Assembly: GCA_017402445.1 (NCBI GenBank)
Contig: JAFPME010000007.1
Span: 39,529 to 103,528 of the forward strand
Direction: 5' to 3'
Source: Prevotella sp.
Lineage (GTDB): Bacteria; Bacteroidota; Bacteroidia; Bacteroidales; Bacteroidaceae
DNA: 64,000 bases
Part shown: positions 1-9,535 of the stretch, piece after piece
Position numbering within the stretch: position 1 is the first letter of the stretch
Layout: each line of letters starts with the position of its first letter
Program-made: the position numbers and the translations under genes
Notes under the pieces: generated by a model
Database searches by the model: none
Seen by the model: only the letters and a program-made list of their open reading frames with translations
What the model was told of the DNA's origin: nothing

Positions 1-2
1 TG

Positions 3-554
3 GCCGTCGTTGCCATGGCTTACACAATCGGTGGCATCTCCGGTTGTCACATTAATCCTGCCATTACGCTGGGCTGTTTCCTCACCGGCCGCATGAATTC
101 GAAAGATTGTGGCATGTACATGCTCTTCCAGGTCATTGGTGCCATCATCGGTTCTGCCATTCTCTTCGCGCTGACAGCTTCCAGCGGACTTGTCGGAACG
201 GGTGCAAACGACTTGCAGGCAAACGGTGTTGATACCATCCCCGCCATCGGTGGACTGCTTGCTGAAATCGTGTTCACTTGCGTCTTCGTGCTTGTCGTGC
301 TCGGTGCAACTTCAAAAACCAACGGAGCCACTAACAATTTCGCTGGTCTGGCCATCGGTCTGAGCCTTGTTCTCGTGCACCTCTGCTGCATTCGTTACAC
401 TGGCACCTCTGTGAATCCGGCACGTTCTATTGGTCCGGCTCTCTTCCAGGGTGGTTCCGCACTGGCAAACCTGTGGATTTTCATCGTTGGCCCGTTTGTC
501 GGCGCTGCACTCGCAGCTGGTATTTGGAAGGCTATTGAGCCCGAGAAAGATTAA
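3..554 (+). CDS. aqpZ: Aquaporin (MIP family), 5' end outside window
   Basis: Membrane channel for water, possibly small solutes. The visible 183 residues contain both signature loops: HINPAIT near the start of the fragment and SVNPARS about 120 residues later, separated by hydrophobic helices. The reading frame is open to the left edge (codons AVVA precede the first internal Met at 15), so the true start lies outside; a full AqpZ is about 230 residues, so roughly 45-50 are missing. The second loop TSVNPARSIGPAL resembles AqpZ more than GlpF, whose second loop has NPARD; that assignment is family-based inference. A strong terminator follows directly, so this is the last gene of its transcript. 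Confidence 0.9.
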   Translation, partial: AVVAMAYTIGGISGCHINPAITLGCFLTGRMNSKDCGMYMLFQVIGAIIGSAILFALTASSGLVGTGANDLQANGVDTIPAIGGLLAEIVFTCVFVLVVLGATSKTNGATNNFAGLAIGLSLVLVHLCCIRYTGTSVNPARSIGPALFQGGSALANLWIFIVGPFVGAALAAGIWKAIEPEKD

Positions 555-584
555 GTAGAATTCTTGTTTTAGTATACTGTATGG

Positions 585-621
585 CGTTCTCTTTTCAATG
601 GTGGAAAGAGAACGTTTTTTT
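585..621 (+). terminator. Rho-independent terminator after aquaporin gene
   Basis: A perfect 10-bp stem (585-594 with 605-614), 10-nt loop, then a run of seven T. It lies 31 bp past the aquaporin stop. Confidence 0.9.
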
Positions 622-781
622 GTTGGTTGCTGTTGCAAGGCAGCGGCAGGCCAACGGAAGTGCAGGATGGACTTGGACAAGAAACGTAAACTCTGTCTTT
701 TCTTGCGTCATCACCTCTTCCGATTGCAGGGGACGGACCATGAATAGACGATGTGAAGAAGATTCTCAGTCTTCTGAAAAC
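622..781. other. Convergent intergenic spacer, nothing recognised
   Basis: Spacer between the terminators of the aquaporin gene and the aldolase gene. I see no gene, repeat or promoter element in it. Confidence 0.5.
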
Positions 782-815
782 AAAAAGACGGAAAGCCAGA
801 AAGCTTCCCGTCTTG
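782..815 (-). terminator. Terminator after aldolase gene
   Basis: On the minus strand a 12-bp stem (one G-U pair) with a 6-nt loop is followed by five T. It begins 21 bp past the aldolase stop. A T-run also follows on the plus strand, so it may act in both directions. Confidence 0.85.
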
Positions 816-836
816 TTTTTACACTTTTGTTGATGA

Positions 837-1847
837 TTAGTCGAGCTGAGCCAGTTTGTTGTCTGAGCCCAGAACGTCGATGATCTTGTGCTTGTACATC
901 TTCTCCATCTCGTCGCGAGCGGGGCCACAGTACTTACGCGGGTCAAATTCTCCGGGTTTGTCGTGCAGCACACGGCGCACGGCAGCGGTGAAGGCCAGAC
1001 GTGAGTCAGAGTCAATGTTGATTTTGCAGACAGCACTCTTGGCTGCTTTACGAAGCTGCTCCTCTGGAATACCGATGGCATCGGGCAACTTTCCGCCGAG
1101 TGAATTGATTTCGTCGACATACTCCTGAGGAACGCTTGAAGAACCGTGGAGCACAATGGGGAATCCGGGCAGCTTCTCCATGACGGCATCGAGGACGTCG
1201 AAGGCCAGTGGCGGGGGTACGAGCTTGCCGGTCTTCGGGTCGCGTGTGCACTGCTCGGGAGTGAACTTGTAGGCACCGTGGCTGGTTCCGATAGAGATAG
1301 CCAGTGAGTCGCAGCCTGAACGCTGTGAGAATTCAATTACTTCCTCGGGCTTTGTGTAGTGGCTTACGGCGCTCGAAACCTCGTCTTCAACACCTGCCAG
1401 CACGCCAAGCTCAGCCTCGACAGTTACGTCGAACTGATGAGCATAGTCCACAACCTTCTTGGTCAGTGCAATGTTCTCCTCGAAGGGGAGTGAAGAAGCA
1501 TCAATCATCACGCTGGAGAAACCGTAGTCGATACAGCTCTTGCAGGTCTCAAAGCTGTCGCCGTGGTCCAGATGGAGCACAATCTCGGGGTGCTTGCAGC
1601 CCAGTTCCTTGGCATATTCCACGGCACCCTGTGCCATGTAGCGCAGCAGCGTAGCGTTAGCATAGTTGCGTGCACCCTTCGACACCTGCAGGATGACGGG
1701 GCTCTTCAGGTCGCTCGATGCCTTGATGATAGCCTGGAGCTGCTCCATGTTGTTGAAGTTGAATGCGGGGATGGCATATCCACCGTTGATGGCACGTGCG
1801 AACATTTCCTTGGTGTTCACGAGGCCGAGTGATTTGTAATCTACCAT
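837..1847 (-). CDS. fba: Class II fructose-bisphosphate aldolase
   Basis: Zinc-dependent aldolase that cleaves fructose-1,6-bisphosphate to dihydroxyacetone phosphate and glyceraldehyde-3-phosphate in glycolysis, and runs in reverse in gluconeogenesis; cytoplasmic. The 336-residue length fits the class II family. HLDHGD at about residues 92-97 carries the catalytic Asp and a zinc-ligand His. SIGTSHGAYK near residue 205 carries another zinc His. The C-terminal stretch ICKINIDSDSRLAFT (by translation VCKINIDSDSR) is the phosphate-binding segment. It is a single-gene unit with its own -7 element about 40 bp upstream and a terminator just downstream. Start chosen at the ATG giving MVDYKSLGLVN. 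Confidence 0.96.
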   Translation of the reverse strand: MVDYKSLGLVNTKEMFARAINGGYAIPAFNFNNMEQLQAIIKASSDLKSPVILQVSKGARNYANATLLRYMAQGAVEYAKELGCKHPEIVLHLDHGDSFETCKSCIDYGFSSVMIDASSLPFEENIALTKKVVDYAHQFDVTVEAELGVLAGVEDEVSSAVSHYTKPEEVIEFSQRSGCDSLAISIGTSHGAYKFTPEQCTRDPKTGKLVPPPLAFDVLDAVMEKLPGFPIVLHGSSSVPQEYVDEINSLGGKLPDAIGIPEEQLRKAAKSAVCKINIDSDSRLAFTAAVRRVLHDKPGEFDPRKYCGPARDEMEKMYKHKIIDVLGSDNKLAQLD

Positions 1848-1889
1848 AATTCTTTTTATTGTTTAGTTGATAACATTTATGATTTGTTG

Positions 1890-1897
1890 CAAAGGTA
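1890..1897 (-). promoter_or_regulatory. fba promoter, -7 element
   Basis: TACCTTTG on the minus strand, followed by GCA, about 43 nt upstream of the start codon. It matches the Bacteroidetes consensus TAnnTTTG; no clear -33 TTTG is seen. Confidence 0.75.
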
Positions 1898-2087
1898 CGA
1901 AATAATTCATAATTCAGCGTTCTTTCTCGGAAATTATTTCCGAATGTGAAGGCCGTTTTTTTCATTGATTAACAGTTTGGGCACGAGCACACGTGAGAAA
2001 TGCTAAATGTGGGTTGCAAAGAAAAGTGGAAAAGGAATCGGAAACAGCGGTAAAGTACCACGGAGTGCGTCTGGTATGCGTCTGTGT

Positions 2088-3761
2088 TCAGAACAGACTT
2101 TCTATTTGTTTGACGCTCTCTTCGAAATGCTCGCGGTCCGCAATGGCTCCGTTCTTGATGCGTGCGCGGTAGTTGTAGATGGTGTTGACGCTGTAGTGGA
2201 GGAACTCCGCAATCTTTGAGCTGTCCTCAATGCCGAGCCGAATGAGGGCAAAGATGCGCAGACTGGTGTTCATTCGCTCTCCTTTCAGCAGGACGATGCG
2301 TTCTTCGGGCACGAGCAGAGCGTTGAACTGCTCAACGAAGTCGGGGAAAAGGTGTAGGAAGGCCTCGTCGAAGCTGTCGTATAGCTCTTCCAGTTCCTTG
2401 TCTTTGAACTCCTGCGAGCGTGTCATGTTGTACACTTCCTGATATTCCCGATTCTTGACCAGCTTGTTCACGCGCTTGCGGAACTGGTCCATCTTGTCGA
2501 TGTAGAGCGAGCACAGTCGCATGAAGCGTCCGACGTATTCTTCCTTGACGCGTCCGGCCTCGGCAATGCGCTGGTTTAGTTGTGACAGTTCTGCGTTCTT
2601 GGCCGTTAGCTGTGTGTTCAGCTTGGACAGTTGGCCGTTGGTTTCCGAGAGTTGACCGTTCTTCAGGTGCAGCTCGTCGTGCGCGGAAGCAAGTCGTTTG
2701 CGCTGCCGGTTAACGTATGAGAGGGTGGCTACGAGACTGAGTGCGAGCACGCTGATTCCGACAAGGAGCAGTCGGAGCTGCTGTTTGGTGCGTTCGTTCT
2801 CGTCGCGGTAGGCTCTGTCGATGGAGAGCAGCAGTGGTTGTATCTGCCAGTTGCGCACGCGTGACCCGAATCGTCCGGCGCAGTCGCTGGCGAAGCTGAT
2901 GTAGCGTGATGCACGGTCGATGTCGCCCTGCATCATCAGTTGGTTGCAGATTTCCCACATGGAGCCCTGGTTCATGACGGCATGCCGCACATCGGCCAAT
3001 GCAGACTCCAGCACCCATTGCATCATCTGTGTGCTGTCGTTGATGGCTTTGAACTCCAGATAGCGGTAGAGGGCGGTCAGTGCGTAGGGATGCGATCCTT
3101 TCTCCACGATGCTCAGCCAGCGGTCGTTGATGGCCATGGACTCTTTCAGGCGGCCTTCGTTCTGTGCGTCCTGCTCCTGCAGGCAGAGCACGGCGTTGTC
3201 GTCGGGTGGCAGTGTAGCGTACATCAGCTGCTTGTAGTGCTCAGCCTTTTCCGTATAGAGCTCGCGCTGGCCCGGCAGTCGGCTGTAATAGGCCAGTTCG
3301 CCGAATACATGGCGACATGCTTCGTAGTAACGGCCCAGCGCGAGCGTGTCGATATGAGCAGAGTCAACCTCCTGCAGGATAGCCTGTGCTTCGTCGAACA
3401 TGCCAGTGTTGCTGCACTGCAGCGCCAGGAGCGACCGGCATTCGGCTGCTCTTGACTGTTCGCCCATCTGCTCGCAGAGCCTGATGCATGTCTGAAGATA
3501 GACGATGGCAGAGTCGTTGATGAACGGCATGTACTCCTGATAGAGGCTGTTTGCCAGCTGGAAGCGTTGTCGGTCGTTTCTTGCCTGCACCAATTGGTGC
3601 CTGAGCGCCTCAATCCGGCTTTCTTTCTCCTCGATGTAACGCGGAGTTTGGGCGATGGCTTGGTCAAGACATCGGAAAAGCGAGTCGATGTTGGCTGCTT
3701 GTAGTGTGTTTGCAGCCAGTCCGAACAGCAGCGACAGAAGCAGTTTACGCATGGTTTTCAT
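2088..3761 (-). CDS. DUF6377 membrane-anchored TPR/HTH regulator
   Basis: Probable transcriptional regulator of the Bacteroidetes DUF6377 type. From the N-terminus: signal peptide or anchor (MKTMRKLLLSLLFGLAA), TPR-like helical repeats to about residue 330, one transmembrane helix (LLLVGISVLALSLVATLSYV), a coiled coil rich in the pattern LSxLNxQL, and a C-terminal LuxR-like HTH (SSKIAEFLHYSVNTIYNYRAR). Both 3761 (MKTMRK) and 3752 (MRK) are usable starts; an upstream extension to 3878 lacks signal-peptide character and overlaps the previous gene. The layout suggests that a periplasmic sensor domain is linked to cytoplasmic DNA binding through the coiled coil. Its ligand and target genes are unknown. 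It is the last gene of a minus-strand run with the antiporter, pepT and GH9 genes. Confidence 0.82.
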   Translation of the reverse strand: MKTMRKLLLSLLFGLAANTLQAANIDSLFRCLDQAIAQTPRYIEEKESRIEALRHQLVQARNDRQRFQLANSLYQEYMPFINDSAIVYLQTCIRLCEQMGEQSRAAECRSLLALQCSNTGMFDEAQAILQEVDSAHIDTLALGRYYEACRHVFGELAYYSRLPGQRELYTEKAEHYKQLMYATLPPDDNAVLCLQEQDAQNEGRLKESMAINDRWLSIVEKGSHPYALTALYRYLEFKAINDSTQMMQWVLESALADVRHAVMNQGSMWEICNQLMMQGDIDRASRYISFASDCAGRFGSRVRNWQIQPLLLSIDRAYRDENERTKQQLRLLLVGISVLALSLVATLSYVNRQRKRLASAHDELHLKNGQLSETNGQLSKLNTQLTAKNAELSQLNQRIAEAGRVKEEYVGRFMRLCSLYIDKMDQFRKRVNKLVKNREYQEVYNMTRSQEFKDKELEELYDSFDEAFLHLFPDFVEQFNALLVPEERIVLLKGERMNTSLRIFALIRLGIEDSSKIAEFLHYSVNTIYNYRARIKNGAIADREHFEESVKQIESLF

Positions 3762-3864
3762 AATGGTCTTCTTTGCTTCGTAAGGTTCTTTAGGGGCGTA
3801 CTGTTGTACGTCGGGACTTTGTTGCCCAGAAGCCACGGTTTGGTGTTCCGGGCAAAAGCCCTCT

Positions 3865-6135
3865 TCAGTCTGCAACAAGATGGTGAAGAAGCTTGGAGAG
3901 CGACTCTTCTTCTCCTACAACCCAGATGATGTCACCCTTTTGGAAGCGGTAGGTGGGCTTCACTTGCGACAGATTCTCCTCTCCTTCTTCCAGTCCGACG
4001 ACCATGCAGTCGTATTCGTCGCGGATACGGCTTTCCTGCAATGTCTTTCCCACGAAGGGACTGTTTTCAGCAATGGAAATAGAGCGAAGTCGCATCTCGC
4101 GTTTTTCCAGTTCGTAGTCCTCTTCAAACGTTTCTTCATCCAGGGCATGACGGAAGGCAGAGAGCTGTTCGTCGCTGCCGATAACCTGCAGGCGGTCGCC
4201 TGGATACACCATGTCCTGTCCGTCAGGAATGTTCAGACGCCGGTTGCCGCGCAAGATGCTGCTGATGTGCACGCCGAATTTGTGACCGAGGTTCAGGTCT
4301 TTCAGCGACTTTCCCATCCAAGTGGAGTTGGCGGGCACGTTGAAATCTGCAATGTGAATGTCTCGGTCAAGAAGCTTTCCCTCATAGAGAGGCCGTTTAT
4401 GTCCATGAACTTGTGCCTCGATGTCGCGCGAACGTAGATTCTGTATGAACAGCCGTTCCATGTGAATGCTCTGGTTCTTGATCCAGCGTGAGAGGATAAT
4501 CAGCAAAATAGCAATCACGCCGATGGTGATCATCAGTGCGTTCGAGAAGCGTGTGAGGTGGTGGCAGATATAGAATATGAATGCAACGGCGATGATGATG
4601 CGTACGAGAACGGTGAAAAGCAGCGGAACACGGTTTACATTGCTCTCGTCCCACAGTGCGCGAAACTCCTGGCTGTGATTCTTTTTCATTACCATGGCGC
4701 GCAGGAAGGGTGAGATGACGACGACTGTCACCAGTCCTGTGACAGCATTTCCGTACCAGTAATTCCTCCAACCGGGTATCAGCCGATGCATGAACGGTTC
4801 TACAAAGGTGAACATCACTGCGATGGTGGCAGCTGAAAGGATGGTATAGACAACCGTATTGATGCCCATAGGGATGAGTAGCCGGTGCCATTTGCTCTTT
4901 CCCGAAGTGCTCTGCGAGCTCATGGCCAAATGATTCAGCGAACGGACCCATTTGTTGGGCAGCCGTTTCTCAAGGCTGTTGTAGGCAGGTGTGGCGAGTC
5001 TGATCATGTAAGGAGTGAGGAATGTCGTGATAACCGACACTGCGACGACCACAGGATAGAGAAAATCGCTGATAACTCCTAATGACAAGCCAAGGGAAGC
5101 GATGATAAAAGAGAACTCACCAATCTGTGCCATGGAGAATCCGCATTTCATTGCTGATTTCAGACTCTCGCCTCCCAGCATGAAAGCGAACGAACCAAAC
5201 ACAGCCTGTCCCACAAGGATGGTCAGAACCAATGCAAAGATGGGAAGGGCATAGTTGAACAGAATATCCAAATCGACCAGCATGCCGACCGAAACGAAGA
5301 AGATGGCTCCGAAAAGATTCTTCACAGGCTCGACGAGCTTGATGATCTTCTCGGCCTCTATGGTTTCAGCAAGGATGCTTCCCATGACAAAAGCACCGAA
5401 AGCGGAAGAGAATCCCACTTCCGAACTCAGCACAGCCATGGCGCAGCAGAGGCCGAGAGAGACGATGAGCAGTACCTCGTTGTTCATCAGTTTACGCATG
5501 CGGCGTAGGAACAGAGGAATGGCAAAGATGCCGACAACGAACCACAGCACCAGGAAAAAGGCTATCTTGATGATCGACGATAGCATCTGCCCGCCGTTCG
5601 CGCCGCTGCCGCTGGCGATGGCGGACAGCATCACCATCATGACGATGGCCAGGATGTCCTCGAGTATGAGCACGCTCATCACCAAACCCGCGAACTGCTG
5701 TTGCTGAAGTCCGAGGTCGTCGAAGGCTTTATAGATGATTGTCGTTGAGCTCATGGCCAGCATACCTCCGAGGAAGATGCAGTCCATGTTACTCCATCCG
5801 AACAGGTGGCCGACACTGATGCCCAACATCATCATGCAGAAGATGATGGTGACGGTCGAAATGATAGGCGAAGCGCCCATCTTCAGTATTTTCTTGAACG
5901 AAAAATCGAGTCCGAGCGAGAACAACAAGAACATGACGCCGATGTCGGCCCACGTCTTGATGTCCTGAGTATCGACGACCGAGGCCAGATAAGGCATGTG
6001 TGGACTGACCATGAAGCCAGCCACTACGTAGCCAAGCACCAGCGGTTGTTTCAGTTTCTTGAAGATGAGCGTCACGATTCCGGCCACTGTCAGAATCAGC
6101 GCCAAGTCTTGAATGAGTGAAGGTAGTTCTCCCAT
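3865..6135 (-). CDS. CPA2 cation:proton antiporter with two TrkA-C domains
   Basis: Inner-membrane monovalent cation/proton antiporter of the CPA2 (KefB/Na+-H+ exchanger) type. The first 400 or so residues form about 12 hydrophobic helices, including MFLLFSLGLDFSFKKI and a GFSSAFGAFVMGS segment typical of the exchanger core. A second group of about four helices follows (near residues 440-560). The soluble C-terminus has two RCK_C/TrkA_C modules (about 605-685 and 690-756), each ending in the YPGDRLQVIG or QKGDIIWVVGEEE type strand. There is no Rossmann-type TrkA_N domain, so gating by a ligand of RCK_C, such as a nucleotide, is only an inference. Start set at the ATG giving MGELPSLIQD; the 31 residues upstream are polar and not homologous-looking. 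Gaps to both neighbours are about 105 bp. Confidence 0.88.
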   Translation of the reverse strand: MGELPSLIQDLALILTVAGIVTLIFKKLKQPLVLGYVVAGFMVSPHMPYLASVVDTQDIKTWADIGVMFLLFSLGLDFSFKKILKMGASPIISTVTIIFCMMMLGISVGHLFGWSNMDCIFLGGMLAMSSTTIIYKAFDDLGLQQQQFAGLVMSVLILEDILAIVMMVMLSAIASGSGANGGQMLSSIIKIAFFLVLWFVVGIFAIPLFLRRMRKLMNNEVLLIVSLGLCCAMAVLSSEVGFSSAFGAFVMGSILAETIEAEKIIKLVEPVKNLFGAIFFVSVGMLVDLDILFNYALPIFALVLTILVGQAVFGSFAFMLGGESLKSAMKCGFSMAQIGEFSFIIASLGLSLGVISDFLYPVVVAVSVITTFLTPYMIRLATPAYNSLEKRLPNKWVRSLNHLAMSSQSTSGKSKWHRLLIPMGINTVVYTILSAATIAVMFTFVEPFMHRLIPGWRNYWYGNAVTGLVTVVVISPFLRAMVMKKNHSQEFRALWDESNVNRVPLLFTVLVRIIIAVAFIFYICHHLTRFSNALMITIGVIAILLIILSRWIKNQSIHMERLFIQNLRSRDIEAQVHGHKRPLYEGKLLDRDIHIADFNVPANSTWMGKSLKDLNLGHKFGVHISSILRGNRRLNIPDGQDMVYPGDRLQVIGSDEQLSAFRHALDEETFEEDYELEKREMRLRSISIAENSPFVGKTLQESRIRDEYDCMVVGLEEGEENLSQVKPTYRFQKGDIIWVVGEEESLSKLLHHLVAD

Positions 6136-6242
6136 GTTTTTCTCATATAATTCTGTTTCTATTCCAATGGCATGTTTCCCTCTGCCATTTCCGAAAATGT
6201 CAGGCCGGCAATCGGCCGACCTGAACACTGTCTTCTTCGTCT

Positions 6243-7466
6243 TCAGTCGTTGTAACCGGCTGTCAGTTCGCAGATCTTAACGATGGTCTGCATGGCTTTC
6301 TCCATCACCTGAATGCTGACGAACTCGTAAGGTCCATGGAAATTGACGCCACCTGCGAAGATGTTAGGGCAGGGGAGACCCTTGAACGACAGTTGGGCAC
6401 CGTCCGTACCGCCGCGTATCGGTTTCACCCGAGGGGGCACGCCGCATGCCTGCATGGCCTTCAGTACGATGTCGATGACGTGCATCTGCGGGTCTATCTT
6501 CTCCTTCATGTTGTAGTACTGGTCATTGATGTCGGCCCGTACCGTCCCTTCGCCGTATTTCTCGTTCAGCTGTTCCACGCATTTCTGCACGAAACGCTTG
6601 CGGTCCTCGAACTTGTCGCGGTCGTGGTCACGGATGATGTAGCTCAGCTTGGCGCTCTCCGTGCAGGTCTCCATGCCTGTCAGATGGTAGAAACCTTCGT
6701 AGCCTTCGGTTTCCTCGGGTGTCTCGTTGCCGGGCAACATGGCCACGAACTCAGCGGCCAGACGGCTGGCGTTGACCATTTTTCCTTTGGCATAGCCTGG
6801 ATGAACGCTCACTCCTTTTATATATATCTTCGCACCGGCAGCGTTGAAGTTCTCGAACTCAAGCTCACCCAGGTCGCCGCCGTCGATGGTGTAGCCCCAC
6901 TGGCACCCGAATTTCTCCACGTCGAAGTGGTGAGCACCCATGCCTATCTCTTCGTCGGGGTTGAATCCCATGCGGATGTCGCCGTGCGGTATCTCCTTGT
7001 GGTCGCGCAGGTAGCACATGGCCTGCACGATTTCGGCAATGCCTGCCTTGTCGTCGGCACCGAGCAGCGTTGTTCCGTCGGTCACAATCAGGTCTTCTCC
7101 CTTGTGCTGCAGCAGTTCCGGGAACTTGGCCGGACTGCTGACGATGCCTTCCGACAGCTCAATGTCGCCTCCGTCGTAGTCTCTCACGATTCTGGGTTTG
7201 ACGTCTTTGCCCGAGCAGTCGGGGCTGGTATCGTAGTGGGAAATGAATCCGATGGTGGGAACCGGCTTGGAAAGGTTCGACTTCAGCGTGGCATAGATGT
7301 ACCCTTTGTCGTCCATCTCCACGTTGTCGAAGCCCTCGTGCACCAGTTCTTCTTTCAGGAACTGGGCAAAAAGGAGCTGTTTCGGTGTACTCGGTACGCT
7401 CTGCGAATCCTCGCTCGACTGCGTATCAAACTTCACATAGTTCAAAAATCTTTCAGTGATGTCCAT
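6243..7466 (-). CDS. pepT: Peptidase T (tripeptide aminopeptidase)
   Basis: M20-family dizinc aminopeptidase that removes the N-terminal residue from tripeptides in the cytoplasm. All key elements are present in the 407-residue protein: SHYDTSPD with H77 and D79 (catalytic pair), LLGADDKAG with D138 bridging the zincs, FNPDEEIG with E172 (general base) and E173, and the C-terminal [11 protein letters not shown] with the last zinc His. The start is the ATG of [17 protein letters not shown], which aligns with known PepT N-termini; the in-frame TTG 12 nt upstream is less likely. It lies 52 bp after the GH9 gene and 107 bp before the antiporter gene. No promoter element is visible in the gap, so co-transcription is plausible. 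Confidence 0.96.
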   Translation of the reverse strand: MDITERFLNYVKFDTQSSEDSQSVPSTPKQLLFAQFLKEELVHEGFDNVEMDDKGYIYATLKSNLSKPVPTIGFISHYDTSPDCSGKDVKPRIVRDYDGGDIELSEGIVSSPAKFPELLQHKGEDLIVTDGTTLLGADDKAGIAEIVQAMCYLRDHKEIPHGDIRMGFNPDEEIGMGAHHFDVEKFGCQWGYTIDGGDLGELEFENFNAAGAKIYIKGVSVHPGYAKGKMVNASRLAAEFVAMLPGNETPEETEGYEGFYHLTGMETCTESAKLSYIIRDHDRDKFEDRKRFVQKCVEQLNEKYGEGTVRADINDQYYNMKEKIDPQMHVIDIVLKAMQACGVPPRVKPIRGGTDGAQLSFKGLPCPNIFAGGVNFHGPYEFVSIQVMEKAMQTIVKICELTAGYND

Positions 7467-7518
7467 GGTTGATTGCAATATGAATCGTTTTTTTTGATGT
7501 TATGGTTGCTTGTCTGTT

Positions 7519-9258
7519 CTATCGGCTCACGGCGTCGAGCCATCCGGTCAGTGCGACGAGCGACGCATTCCAGTTGATGGCAATCTCGTTCGATGCGTAG
7601 CTGCCCTCGTGATCAAGGTACGACTCGTCCGGTTGGTTCGATTTGTAGGTCAGGTTCGAGCCTTTGTCCTGCTGTCCGGGGTTCGGTCCGCCCACCAGCA
7701 GTCCCGGTATGGGAGCCTCGATGCCGTCGGCCGCCGAGAGTCGATGGTGCGGATGCATGGGCGATTTCTGACCGAAGCCGGTCACATAGCAGTATCCCGT
7801 GGCGTTGCGTCCGAACAGATAGTCAGCGTTCTGCTGTGCGGCCGTGAGATATTTCGCGTCGCCCGTCAGCTGGTAAGCATAGAGTAGGGTGATGCCACTC
7901 GTGCAGAATGCTTCGGCCAGACAGCCCCATCCGAAATCTTTAGGCGCATTGCCCGATGGTGTCTGGAAGCACGAGCGCGCCACCGTGGCCACGATGCTGT
8001 CGCAGTAGGCCACAATCTGCTTTCGCGCGGCCTGTCCCTGTTCCGACTGCGGACGGTGTGCAGCCAGTTCGTAGGTGCCGAGCGAGGCGATGCCGCCCCA
8101 TGTGGGCAGTGCGAAGCGTGCCGGTGCGTTGCAGCTTGCGTCTTGTTTGAACGTGTCGTCGCCCGTCAGCAGGTACAGTTCGGTGGCGGCCCAGAAGCGT
8201 TCGTCGCCGGCGAAGCCGTCACCATAGGTTCCGGTGCTTACCTCTGGCTTGTATTTCTTGTTCATGGCGTCCTGGAAATAGAGCGCTTCGGGGTGCTCCT
8301 CGGCCCAGTGGTAGGCAGCCATGGCAGCGCGGGCTGCCTGCTCGGCAAATCCGGGATAGTCCTTGTTGCCCTTGAAGATGCGAGCGGCCTGCGCCATGGT
8401 GGCGGCGAAGTCGTAGCTGGCGGTGACGCTCTTCTGCACCACGTAGCGCTGCTGGTGGCAGTCTTTCGGCATGACGAAGCCCTCGAAGTTGGGCGTTGTC
8501 AGCTTGTGGTAGACGCCACCGTCCCACGGATCCTGCATTGTCAGCATCCACTTCAGGTTGAACATGATTTCGTCCAGCAGGTCTGCCGTCTGGTTCCCGC
8601 TCTCTGGGATGTTCACATTGAGCGCGTCGAAGTATGCTTTGTTCTGTTCGTAGCTGCAGAGCATGATGCCGATGGAGTAGGCCGAGTTCACGATGTATTT
8701 GTTATAGTCGCCGGCATCATACCAACCCAGCGGTGACGAGATGAGACTGCCAGCTGGGCGGCCAGGCGAAACCGCCGACGGATGGATGCTCACAGCGTCG
8801 TCCATGTGTCCGGCAGGCCGGTTCCACACGCCGGCATAGCGCTGTTCGATGGGCATGCCTGTGCGTTGGTAGTAGAAGGCTTTCACGGCACCCTTCGTCA
8901 CCTCGTTCAGCGCATGCGGCTTCACGGTCAGTTTCATGGCGCCAGCATCCTTGGCCGACGATGCGCACTGCACGTCGTACTCGCCTTCACCCAGTCCTTG
9001 AATGGAAATCACCGTGCGTTGGCGGCCCGACCACGGCGATTTCACCGTGCGCAGCACGCGCACCTTTCCCGCACGCTTTCCCGTCTGGGCGTCACGCACC
9101 GTAATCTTACCATTCTTGGCTGCGCCGTCCACCACCACTACTTTCTCCTGTCCGGGGTAGACACCCACTTGATTCAGACGGACTGTTCCCTGTGCAGTTG
9201 CGCCGGTCTGGCAGCAGGCGCAGCAGACCATCATCCATAAAGCTCTTTGTAGTTTCAT
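7519..9258 (-). CDS. Glycoside hydrolase family 9 with N-terminal Ig-like domain
   Basis: Secreted inverting endo- or exo-acting beta-glucanase of family GH9. A signal peptide (MKLQRALWMMVCCACCQTGATA) is followed by the CelD_N-type Ig domain beginning GTVRLNQVGVYPGQEKVVVV. The (alpha/alpha)6 barrel runs from about residue 150 to the end. It has GWYDAGDYNKY, with the catalytic base Asp, the HHR motif in HPHHRLSAADG, and the C-terminal NEIAINWNASL with the catalytic acid Glu. The substrate could be cellulose, mixed-linkage glucan, xyloglucan or an oligosaccharide; family alone does not decide. The gene has its own -7 element and heads a minus-strand run. It is about 30 kb from the beta-glucan locus at 39.9-51 kb. 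Start chosen at the signal-peptide ATG. Confidence 0.93.
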   Translation of the reverse strand: MKLQRALWMMVCCACCQTGATAQGTVRLNQVGVYPGQEKVVVVDGAAKNGKITVRDAQTGKRAGKVRVLRTVKSPWSGRQRTVISIQGLGEGEYDVQCASSAKDAGAMKLTVKPHALNEVTKGAVKAFYYQRTGMPIEQRYAGVWNRPAGHMDDAVSIHPSAVSPGRPAGSLISSPLGWYDAGDYNKYIVNSAYSIGIMLCSYEQNKAYFDALNVNIPESGNQTADLLDEIMFNLKWMLTMQDPWDGGVYHKLTTPNFEGFVMPKDCHQQRYVVQKSVTASYDFAATMAQAARIFKGNKDYPGFAEQAARAAMAAYHWAEEHPEALYFQDAMNKKYKPEVSTGTYGDGFAGDERFWAATELYLLTGDDTFKQDASCNAPARFALPTWGGIASLGTYELAAHRPQSEQGQAARKQIVAYCDSIVATVARSCFQTPSGNAPKDFGWGCLAEAFCTSGITLLYAYQLTGDAKYLTAAQQNADYLFGRNATGYCYVTGFGQKSPMHPHHRLSAADGIEAPIPGLLVGGPNPGQQDKGSNLTYKSNQPDESYLDHEGSYASNEIAINWNASLVALTGWLDAVSR

Positions 9259-9296
9259 GATTTGCGTGTTTTTATAGGTTCTTTTGCTTTCTGCGA

Positions 9297-9304
9297 CAAA
9301 TTTA
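9297..9304 (-). promoter_or_regulatory. GH9 gene promoter, -7 element
   Basis: TAAATTTG on the minus strand about 38 nt upstream of the GH9 start. Confidence 0.7.
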
Positions 9305-9505
9305 CATAAAAAATACGAGTTACAAGTCAGTCTCACGAAGAATTTAATCTTTCTTTAGAGGAAAGTGGAAAAAAACGAGCAATAGAGAGAACGTCGGGTT
9401 CCTCGGCTTCCTTTGAGGCCCTCGTTCCGATTACCTTTCTGACTGTATCCATGAAAAAAACTTGTCTTTTTTTGAAGAAAGAAGGAGATTCTCGGGAATA
9501 ATTGC

Positions 9506-9513
9506 TAACTTTG
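9506..9513 (+). promoter_or_regulatory. divIC promoter, -7 element
   Basis: TAACTTTG followed by CC, 22 nt upstream of the start codon, implying a short leader. Confidence 0.75.
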
Positions 9514-9535
9514 CCAGCAAATATAAAATTCATTC

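Noticed and set aside
1848-2087. Small RNA or riboswitch upstream of fba
   Set aside because: Only the -7 element is recognisable; no stable conserved structure was found.
6336-7472. Plus-strand reading frame of 378 codons
   Set aside because: Antisense shadow of pepT, whose active-site motifs are all intact on the other strand.
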